From Candidatus Zixiibacteriota bacterium (lineage in GTDB: Bacteria > Zixibacteria > MSB-5A5 > GN15 > PGXB01): a stretch of DNA of 5,059 nt. The DNA lies in contig JAPLUS010000143.1 in the NCBI GenBank assembly GCA_026397495.1, forward strand, positions 1-5,059, read 5' to 3'. Shown here piece by piece: positions 1-5,059 of the stretch. The position numbers and the translations under genes are program-made. Under the pieces are notes generated by a model. The model had not been told where the DNA came from, made no database searches, and was given only the letters and a program-made list of their open reading frames with translations. How positions within the stretch are numbered: position 1 is the first letter of the stretch; each line of letters begins with the position of its first letter.

Positions 1-1438
1 GGGTGGTGTCGGCCAAACTGTCCCCATTCGTTTCAGCATAAACTTCGACTATTCCATCGGCCCCGGGAGCGTCATAACCGGAAATCCAGGTACTTGTGGC
101 GATACCTTCTTCGCCGGTGGTTCTGGCTTCATGAGCCAAAATAGTCCCTTCATCACAGGTAAAATAAACGACGACTGAATCACCAACGGGATTATGATAG
201 ATATCAGAAACAATAGCCGTTATACCGACTCTTTCATTTATTCTCCCCCAATACTGCACATTGAGTTCCTCAGAGCCGATTGTAATTTCGGATGGAGGAC
301 CAGCATGAACCATAATTGGCGTCGCATTGGAAAGAATTGTATCGACATAAGCTCGAACCCGAATTGTCCCGGATTTAGTACCCGAGGCAATCGGGCAGTA
401 AGCCATACCTCTTGTATTGGTGGTCGCAATATAGGGTCCATAGCCGGTGGTGCCAAGATGCTCCCCACCACCGGGCCCATTAGTGATAATAAAGGAGATG
501 GGTAGCCCTTCCGGAACCTGATTGCCGTTGGGATCGTAACCGGTAGCATACAATTGCGCCGTCTCTATTCCACCGGTGGCCTTCACGGCCAGATGGATAT
601 TATTGGCCATTAAGGTAATACTGGCAATCGAAGTATTGGGGGTTAACTCAATCTGTGTTTCGGCATATCCGACTAATCCCGTCGTACGGCAAGTGGCCCT
701 GATATAGGTGGTAACGGCCTCAAGTCCGGCGGTATAAGTTGCAACTGCCCGACCAAGTCCGCCGTCAACCATGGCGGTGGATGGAATATTGCCGATCGGA
801 TCCCACTGTCCGTTGGGAATAGCATCAAAAACAATTGAATCAATACCGGAAGTAAAATATCCATTACTGTCAAGATCAACAAATTTCTCGCCGGCCGTCA
901 ATATGATTATCGTTGAATCCGGCGCCAGGTGCGAATCATAATCTCTTGCCGTAATCGTTATCTGTGATGTTGATTCTCCATCGGCGATAAGTCTTGTCGG
1001 AGTAGCTACCAATCTGATACTCCCTGAACCGGAAGGTTGAGTTGAAGTAATACTCAATGCGACGGTTCTGGATACGGTGCCCGATACGGTTGCCCGTATA
1101 GATACGGTTCCCGTCTGAGTGGGCGTAAAAATAGAGGCAACAATACCATCGGAACCGCTCGTATCAACCGCAGGCGTAAAAGTGCCGGCGCCGGACGGAG
1201 TCACTGTAAAGGTTGCAATTCGATTGGCTAAGGGCGTTGTCCCATCTGATACGACCGCTTCAATAATCGAAGTGTTACCAATCGTTACGGAGGGTGGATT
1301 GGCACTCAGCGATGCCACCTGTAGGGCGGAACCGCTGGATTTGGATTCGGTTGATGATGAACTGCATCCGGACAGCAATAAGCTGGTCAGTAAAACCAAT
1401 AGAACAACCGCTCCCAAAAGAGAATTTCTGAGTTTCAT
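1..1438 (-). CDS. Lipoprotein with repeated bacterial Ig-like (Big/invasin-type) domains, 3' end beyond window
   Basis: An uninterrupted minus-strand frame runs from ATG at 1438 to the left edge, giving 479 residues with no stop, so the C-terminus is missing. The N-terminus is a lipoprotein signal: K2/R4, a Leu/Val-rich core to L22, and lipobox L22-S23-G24-C25, followed by a Ser-rich spacer. The mature protein should therefore be lipid-anchored, probably at the outer membrane or surface. The rest reads as about four beta-rich Ig-like modules at roughly 41-131, 140-267, 270-380 and 382 to the edge. Each starts with a pattern such as LSANPPSVTIG or RLVATPTRLIADG and closes with G-x-A-x-[ASV] strands and a T-G-x-[IV]-x-[IV]-[RK]-A motif. 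Module 2 carries a D/N/G-rich insertion (188-215, with DLDSNG and PNGQWDP) that looks calcium-binding. The start is supported by AGGAG five bases upstream. Big_1-type proteins are often adhesins or surface structural proteins; the exact role here is unknown. It follows the pilus operon terminator, so it is probably a separate transcription unit. Confidence 0.88.
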   Translation of the reverse strand, partial: MKLRNSLLGAVVLLVLLTSLLLSGCSSSSTESKSSGSALQVASLSANPPSVTIGNTSIIEAVVSDGTTPLANRIATFTVTPSGAGTFTPAVDTSGSDGIVASIFTPTQTGTVSIRATVSGTVSRTVALSITSTQPSGSGSIRLVATPTRLIADGESTSQITITARDYDSHLAPDSTIIILTAGEKFVDLDSNGYFTSGIDSIVFDAIPNGQWDPIGNIPSTAMVDGGLGRAVATYTAGLEAVTTYIRATCRTTGLVGYAETQIELTPNTSIASITLMANNIHLAVKATGGIETAQLYATGYDPNGNQVPEGLPISFIITNGPGGGEHLGTTGYGPYIATTNTRGMAYCPIASGTKSGTIRVRAYVDTILSNATPIMVHAGPPSEITIGSEELNVQYWGRINERVGITAIVSDIYHNPVGDSVVVYFTCDEGTILAHEARTTGEEGIATSTWISGYDAPGADGIVEVYAETNGDSLADTT

Positions 1439-1443
1439 TTTAA

Positions 1444-1448
1444 CTCCT
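1444..1448 (-). promoter_or_regulatory. Ribosome binding site of the Ig-like lipoprotein gene
   Basis: On the minus strand AGGAG is followed by TTAAA and then ATG at 1438. This near-consensus Shine-Dalgarno at five-base spacing, together with the lipoprotein signal that starts at this ATG, fixes the start codon. An in-frame stop was not needed to decide it, because no other in-frame ATG nearby gives a signal peptide. Confidence 0.7.
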
Positions 1449-1458
1449 GTTTATGAAT

Positions 1459-1467
1459 TGTATAATA
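1459..1467 (-). promoter_or_regulatory. Possible -10 element for the lipoprotein gene
   Basis: The minus strand reads TATTATACA here, containing TATTAT and the overlapping TATACA, both close to a sigma-70 -10 hexamer. It lies just upstream of the ribosome binding site and downstream of the pilus operon terminator, where a promoter is expected. No convincing -35 hexamer is found 16-18 bases upstream (the sequence there is a T-rich run), and the implied leader would be very short. This is an inference from position and AT-richness. Confidence 0.22.
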
Positions 1468-1481
1468 GTTCTCATTTTCAT

Positions 1482-1499
1482 GGAGAAAAATAATTCTCC
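1482..1499. repeat. Small inverted repeat upstream of the lipoprotein gene
   Basis: GGAGAA (1482-1487) is exactly repeated in inverse as TTCTCC (1494-1499), separated by a six-base A/T loop. It could be a weak hairpin or a dyad operator between the pilus terminator and the possible promoter. There is no U-tract of terminator type on the minus strand. It is short enough to be chance in an AT-rich gap. Confidence 0.3.
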
Positions 1500-1541
1500 C
1501 CTTAATTTCATTATCGGAATATTTGGCCAACTTTTTACCAT

Positions 1542-1569
1542 AAAAAAACCCGCTTGGTAAGCGGGTTTT
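1542..1569 (-). terminator. Rho-independent terminator of the pilus operon
   Basis: On the minus strand, AAAACCCGCTT and AAGCGGGTTTT form a perfect 11-base inverted repeat around an ACC loop (stem arms 1559-1569 and 1545-1555), and the downstream arm runs into seven consecutive Ts (1548-1542). It starts about 20 bases after the stop codon of the secretin gene at 1589, the expected place for the end of the pilO-pilP-pilQ transcript. On the plus strand the hairpin is followed by only four Ts, so termination in that direction would be weaker, and there is no plus-strand gene to terminate. Confidence 0.9.
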
Positions 1570-1588
1570 ACAAAGTTTTAAGCTGAAA

Positions 1589-2887
1589 TCACGGAGTTGC
1601 TTTAGCCAAATCGTCCTCGACTATCGTTGGCGTAACAAATATTACAAGATCGCGGTTTTCCGTGCTTTTCTGGGTATAGCTGAAAATGGAGCCCAAGAGT
1701 GGAATATCCTTTAAAATAGGAACGCCAACTCTGGATTCCTTTTCATCCTGAGTGGTCAACCCACCAATAACAGCCGTTTGGCCGTTGTTAACCACCAAAT
1801 TAGTCTCGGCATTATTAGTATTAATGACAATGCCAACGGCATCCGGTTGAAGACTGCTTTTTTCAGGTCTCAAATGCATTAGAATCCGGTTTTCGGCCGT
1901 TATATGAGGTGTTACGCGAAGAATAGTGCCGATTTCCTCGAACTTAACCACCGAATTGCCATTGGCGTCCAATTGCAGAACGGGAACTTTTTGCCCCATT
2001 TGAATTCTGGCTTCTTTATTATCAATGGTTGTGATTTCGGGATGAGCAATAATCTTGCCTTTACCCTCACTGACCAGGGCCGCAATGGTGGCTTCCAGAC
2101 TCCAACCCTTCTGCAAGGCCACAACATGATAACGTACAAACCCCTCACCGGCACGGTTAGTAAGCTGGTCTCCGCTCTGCGAAACAGTATTGCCGCCATT
2201 TGAGACATATTGACCTGCCGCATTCCAGTCAACGCCGAAAGCATCCCCGCTGCTTGTATACAACTCGAGAATCTGGGATGATATCTTTATTTGGCGAGCC
2301 GGTCGGTCAAGTTCTTTGATGAAACTGAAAACCCGTTCCAAATTTTCGGGCACTTCCTGAATTATCAGGGAATTGGTGCGTTCATCAGCATCAACCTTGC
2401 CGCGGTCAGTCATAAGCGATTTGACGGAAGGCGCTAATTCTTTCGCAGCCGTATTGGCTAATCTGACAATCTTGACATCCAGACGGGCCAAAGTCTCTTT
2501 TTCTAAATTATGCTTTTCTAATTCGGTTTGTTCTGTACGGTACTCTTTTGCGGGAAGGACTCTAATATAACCATCTTTTTCAAAAACAATGGATAAATCA
2601 TAGGTTTGGCCTATGATTTTTAAGGCCTGATCCCACATTACATTGCGCAGGGTAATGGTTACGCTCCCCTGAACATTCGGAGCAACAACAACATTAACTT
2701 GGCCATAATCGGCAAGAAAGCGAATTACGGCACGTATATCCGCGGCTTGGAATGTAAGATTATCAATTGGTACCGATGGATCCTTCTTAACAGGCGTCGT
2801 TTGGGCTAAAACAGAGCCGCAAAGGACAAATACCAGTACTGCCATTGTAATTAACTGTGCATATTTTCGAAATTTCGGATTGATCAT
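1589..2887 (-). CDS. pilQ: Type IV pilus secretin PilQ, compact form without AMIN domain
   Basis: This is the outer-membrane secretin that forms the multimeric channel for the type IV pilus. The 432 residues begin with a Sec signal (K5/R7/K8, hydrophobic 11-25, probable cleavage after A28 in SVLA). An STN/N0 domain (about 42-112, starting at DNLTFQAADIRAVIRFLAD) is followed by an N1 secretin domain (about 137-197, with VKIVRLANTAAKEL and NSLIIQEVPENL). The secretin core follows (about 198-423), with the family signatures VPVL (301-304), GTILRVTPHI (320-329), NGQTAVIGGL (368-377), VPILKDIPLLGSIF (389-402) and DLVIFVTP (413-420). Typical proteobacterial PilQ is around 700 residues with AMIN domains; this one has the size and layout of HofQ-like secretins. 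The AMIN domain is instead in the preceding gene. It lies 18 bases after that gene, with GGGA six bases before the ATG, and is the last gene before the terminator. C23 is not in a lipobox. A type II secretion secretin is less likely because of the PilO/PilP context. Confidence 0.93.
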   Translation of the reverse strand: MINPKFRKYAQLITMAVLVFVLCGSVLAQTTPVKKDPSVPIDNLTFQAADIRAVIRFLADYGQVNVVVAPNVQGSVTITLRNVMWDQALKIIGQTYDLSIVFEKDGYIRVLPAKEYRTEQTELEKHNLEKETLARLDVKIVRLANTAAKELAPSVKSLMTDRGKVDADERTNSLIIQEVPENLERVFSFIKELDRPARQIKISSQILELYTSSGDAFGVDWNAAGQYVSNGGNTVSQSGDQLTNRAGEGFVRYHVVALQKGWSLEATIAALVSEGKGKIIAHPEITTIDNKEARIQMGQKVPVLQLDANGNSVVKFEEIGTILRVTPHITAENRILMHLRPEKSSLQPDAVGIVINTNNAETNLVVNNGQTAVIGGLTTQDEKESRVGVPILKDIPLLGSIFSYTQKSTENRDLVIFVTPTIVEDDLAKATP

Positions 2888-2905
2888 ACTCGATCCCGCC
2901 TTTCA

Positions 2906-4483
2906 CTAGTTATGGCCAAGGTAGAGCGCCACCGTGCGGCTCCACCCATATTCAAACAATTGGAAAAAAGCTCTATCGGTTTCGATTCGGTCAACAAACC
3001 CTTTTTTGACCTTATCGCCGGTTTTCAATATATATCCAAACCCATCGACATCCTCAAGAAGAACCCGGTTGCTTCCATTACTGGATTCTAAAACCCCAAC
3101 TAATCGTGAAGTTTCTACCTCAGGGATTCGATTTTCGCGCATTCCTTCCGTCTGCTTTGTTTCATCAATCAAAGTCTCAAAGGGATCCCTGAAATCACCC
3201 GGGGCGTAATCAATAAGCATTCTCTTGGGAAATTCCGCGACAATTGTGCCTTTTAGCTTATTGGGCAAGACCGGCTCACGGCGGAAACGAGAAGTCGGCT
3301 TATTACCAATAGTTGTATCAGATGATATGCCCGGTCGTTCAACGGCCGGAATATTATCGGTCGATTCCTCACTGGCAACGGCATCGGAATCATAATAGAT
3401 GTTTTCCGTATTAACCTTAGTCGTAATTTGCTCGGCCTTGCCTTTTTCCTCATCCATACTCTTATTTGGTTCCGTCGCCACAGCAAGTTTTACCTCTGCC
3501 GATTTTGACTCTGTCTGCTTCGGAGGTTCAACTTTTGCAGTCATATCTTTATTTTCCACCGGCGGTTTTGCAGTCGCTATGGCCAGCTTATTGACCGCTA
3601 TCCGGGAACTATCCGCCTCCGGCGATTTATTGCCCGCTGGCTTCTCCTCAGATTTGGCCATCAGAGTGACGGTCGCCGCAACCGTTTCCTTTTTCTGTAT
3701 CGGAGTAGCTATCCGTTCCTTATCAATATCACTTGACTGCTTGGGATTAATATGCTTAGTCGCGACTGCAACCACAGGAGCCTTATTTTCACTAACCTTG
3801 TTATTTTGGACTGGAGCTGTGACATCAGTCGTCTTAGATTTAACAGACTGTATAATCTCTTTACTGGCTACGGAGGCAACCTCTATCGGCTTATTATCTT
3901 TCGCTTTGGAGGCCACTGCGGTTACTGATTTCACCGTATCAGCCGTAATTGATTTGACAATATCCTTACTTGCCATCGAAACTGATGGCACCGATTTGCC
4001 GGCAACCGGCGCGGTAATTGGCATTGTGTTAGCAGATATTTTGCTGCTCTGACTCGACCACTCTGAAAAACCACTATTTTCTTTATCCGGCAAATGCACC
4101 AATACAGAATTACCGTTCTTTTCGATGCGATAAACTGCGGATTTTTGCAAATCAAGAACAATACGGACCACCTTTTCAGGTTTTACCGCATACTGACTGG
4201 TTCTAATGGCCTTTACTATTGAGGCCGGAAAACCGGTAAAGACCTTTTGCCCAAGATTATGAACGGTCGGGAAAAGATCAACAATCACTCGGAAAGGCTT
4301 GCCGTCTTTGGCATCTTCCACCTGATGGGTAAACTGGAATGGCCCGGAAGCATCTATTTTCAAAACCGTCTCGCTCCCGACACGCTCCAGATTAAGCGTA
4401 TTTACATTGGTGTTGGCAAGAACTGCCGGTGCGGCCATTAGGATTATACCGATTATTAATATTGTTATATATCTTATGTTCAT
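2906..4483 (-). CDS. pilP: AMIN domain-PilP fusion protein, type IV pilus alignment complex
   Basis: This 525-residue periplasmic protein should link the inner-membrane PilN/PilO platform to the secretin. Residues 5-20 are hydrophobic, with a likely signal cleavage after A23; there is no lipobox, unlike the proteobacterial PilP lipoprotein. Residues about 28-132 form an AMIN domain, with FRVIVDLFP (64-72), a conserved IKAIRTSQY-like segment (89-98) and VVRIVLDL (105-112); AMIN domains bind peptidoglycan in several envelope proteins. Residues about 137-405 are a Lys/Thr/Ser/Val/Ala/Pro/Glu-rich linker, predicted disordered, with recurring V-A-[ST]-K words. Residues about 425-520 are the PilP domain: YAPGDFRDPF (426-435), SRLVGVL (459-465), RVLLEDVDGFGYILKTGDKV (473-492) and a final FFQLFEYG (506-513). 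Ordinary PilP is about 170-180 residues, so the extra length is the AMIN domain and linker. The start has GGGAAGGGAA just upstream. It sits 17 bases after pilO and 18 before pilQ, in the standard pilO-P-Q order. The symbol refers to the C-terminal domain. Confidence 0.88.
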   Translation of the reverse strand: MNIRYITILIIGIILMAAPAVLANTNVNTLNLERVGSETVLKIDASGPFQFTHQVEDAKDGKPFRVIVDLFPTVHNLGQKVFTGFPASIVKAIRTSQYAVKPEKVVRIVLDLQKSAVYRIEKNGNSVLVHLPDKENSGFSEWSSQSSKISANTMPITAPVAGKSVPSVSMASKDIVKSITADTVKSVTAVASKAKDNKPIEVASVASKEIIQSVKSKTTDVTAPVQNNKVSENKAPVVAVATKHINPKQSSDIDKERIATPIQKKETVAATVTLMAKSEEKPAGNKSPEADSSRIAVNKLAIATAKPPVENKDMTAKVEPPKQTESKSAEVKLAVATEPNKSMDEEKGKAEQITTKVNTENIYYDSDAVASEESTDNIPAVERPGISSDTTIGNKPTSRFRREPVLPNKLKGTIVAEFPKRMLIDYAPGDFRDPFETLIDETKQTEGMRENRIPEVETSRLVGVLESSNGSNRVLLEDVDGFGYILKTGDKVKKGFVDRIETDRAFFQLFEYGWSRTVALYLGHN

Positions 4484-4500
4484 AATTCCCTTCCCTTGCC

Positions 4501-5059
4501 TTATATAACCAATTCTTGTAATCTCTCTTCCGGTTTCACAAAATAGGTAGAGAGGACAAAAGTGGCATTAATAGTCGGTTTCTGCAGTTCAATAATGTTT
4601 TGCTCTTCGTTTCCGCCCTGAGACTTGGTCTTGGCAACCGATAAAGTCGTTATTTTGGCGCCAGAGACATTAGCAATAAAAGGGAAATTGGCTATATAGC
4701 CAATAAATTTGCCGAAGTCATGATATGTTCCAGTCATTTCAATTTCAAAGCCGGCCACATTATAGAAGCTCACCGGTTGAATCGGCTGCGGCTCAATCCT
4801 GATGATTTTTGTCCCGGTCAATGATGAGGCGGTATGTAGTTGCACGAGAAATGAGGGAATCTGTTTGACTTCCGGTAGTAATTGCTCTATTTCACGATAA
4901 CGGCCTAGAAGGTTTTCATATTCCAATTTGAGGGCGTCTAACGATTTGGACTTCAGTTCGACATTCTTCAGATTCGTTATCATTGTCTCATATTCCCCGG
5001 TCATATTTGATAGCTGAAGGCTATTCTTGGAGTATAATCCCGTATACCAGAAATATACC
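4501..5059 (-). CDS. pilO: Type IV pilus inner-membrane platform protein PilO, 5' end beyond window
   Basis: The frame is open from the right edge to TAA at 4501, giving 185 visible residues. PilO pairs with PilN in the inner membrane and, with PilP, transmits between the cytoplasmic motor/PilM and the secretin. The first visible residues, VYFWYTGLYS, look like the end of the N-terminal transmembrane helix, so only about 20-30 residues are missing. A heptad-like helical segment follows (about 10-60), ending at LLPEVKQIP. The ferredoxin-like periplasmic domain follows: the GTKIIRIEPQP strand, FEIEMTGTYHDFGKFIGYIA (visible residues about 104-123), the VSGAKITTLSVAK strand, a polar loop SQGGNEEQN, and a last strand TINATFVLSTYF. 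The ATG at 5004 is internal, not the start, because coding sequence with a membrane-helix tail continues upstream of it. The stop lies 17 bases before the AMIN-PilP gene. pilN and pilM are expected upstream, outside the window. Confidence 0.9.
   Translation of the reverse strand, partial: VYFWYTGLYSKNSLQLSNMTGEYETMITNLKNVELKSKSLDALKLEYENLLGRYREIEQLLPEVKQIPSFLVQLHTASSLTGTKIIRIEPQPIQPVSFYNVAGFEIEMTGTYHDFGKFIGYIANFPFIANVSGAKITTLSVAKTKSQGGNEEQNIIELQKPTINATFVLSTYFVKPEERLQELVI

Noticed and set aside
194..549. Short overlapping open frames on both strands, about 103 codons each
   Set aside because: Both are shadows of the Ig-like lipoprotein frame, which runs through the whole interval without a stop and with consistent domain pattern.
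1461..1466. Perfect TATAAT on the plus strand
   Set aside because: It faces away from the lipoprotein start and there is no plus-strand gene downstream to serve; it arises from an AT-rich gap.
1440..1481. 13-codon minus-strand frame just upstream of the lipoprotein start, ending beside its ribosome binding site
   Set aside because: It is very short, without a well-spaced ribosome binding site, and it would not be transcribed if the -10 near 1459-1467 is used. Not supportable as a leader peptide.
1119..1493. 124-codon plus-strand open frame
   Set aside because: It overlaps the start of the lipoprotein gene on the opposite strand, which has a lipobox, a good ribosome binding site and a continuous 479-codon frame. 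The plus-strand product shows no recognisable features.
1912..2244. 110-codon minus-strand open frame inside the secretin gene
   Set aside because: It is a frame-shifted shadow of pilQ; the main frame carries the secretin signatures across the same region, so there is no frameshift.
2815..2823. Cysteine 23 in the PilQ signal peptide as a lipobox
   Set aside because: The residues before it are F-V-L, lacking the Gly/Ala at -1 and the usual Leu at -3. A normal Sec cleavage after A28 fits better.
3399..4052. 217-codon plus-strand open frame with a hydrophobic-looking product
   Set aside because: It is antisense to the Lys/Thr/Ser-rich linker of the AMIN-PilP gene. Its Leu/Val/Ala/Ser-rich composition is the complement of the Lys, Ala and Asp codons on the other strand. 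It has no ribosome binding site context or family likeness.
5002..5004. ATG as a possible start of pilO
   Set aside because: The frame continues upstream to the window edge with residues that look like the end of a transmembrane helix, which PilO requires. Starting here would remove the membrane anchor.

Overview
The window carries the end of a type IV pilus (T4P) assembly operon and the start of an unrelated-looking surface lipoprotein gene, all on the minus strand. In transcription order the genes are pilO (5' end beyond the right edge), an AMIN-PilP fusion gene, a compact pilQ-type secretin gene, a strong intrinsic terminator, and then a long lipoprotein built from bacterial Ig-like (Big/invasin-type) repeats that runs off the left edge. 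The organism must be a diderm (Gram-negative-type) bacterium, because it has an outer-membrane secretin, a periplasmic alignment complex and a lipobox lipoprotein. The base composition looks moderate and slightly AT-leaning by eye; it was not computed. The AMIN/secretin split and the D/N-rich insertion in the Ig-like lipoprotein remind me of FCB-group or candidate-phylum genomes (for example Zixibacteria-like), but this is a weak guess and no lineage marker is present.

Layout (minus strand, right to left): 5059-4501 is PilO, missing only its first residues. 4483-2906 is a 525-residue protein with an N-terminal AMIN domain, a long charged low-complexity linker and a C-terminal PilP domain. 2887-1589 is a 432-residue secretin (N0/STN, N1, secretin core). 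1569-1542 is a rho-independent terminator. 1438-1 is at least 479 residues of an Ig-like-repeat lipoprotein. Gaps inside the pilus block are 17 and 18 bases, each holding a purine-rich ribosome binding site, so the three pilus genes are almost certainly one transcript that ends at the terminator. The lipoprotein gene should have its own promoter in the 1449-1541 region.

Functionally, PilO (with PilN, presumably just upstream outside the window) forms the inner-membrane alignment platform, PilP bridges it to the secretin, and PilQ is the outer-membrane pore for the pilus. The notable point is that the AMIN domain, which usually sits at the N-terminus of PilQ, is here carried by the PilP protein, and PilQ is correspondingly short. 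The cell-wall-binding function and the secretin-bridging function therefore appear to have been joined in one polypeptide. No mobile element, CRISPR array, RNA gene or clear undescribed system was seen. No stretch over 300 bases lacks a gene.
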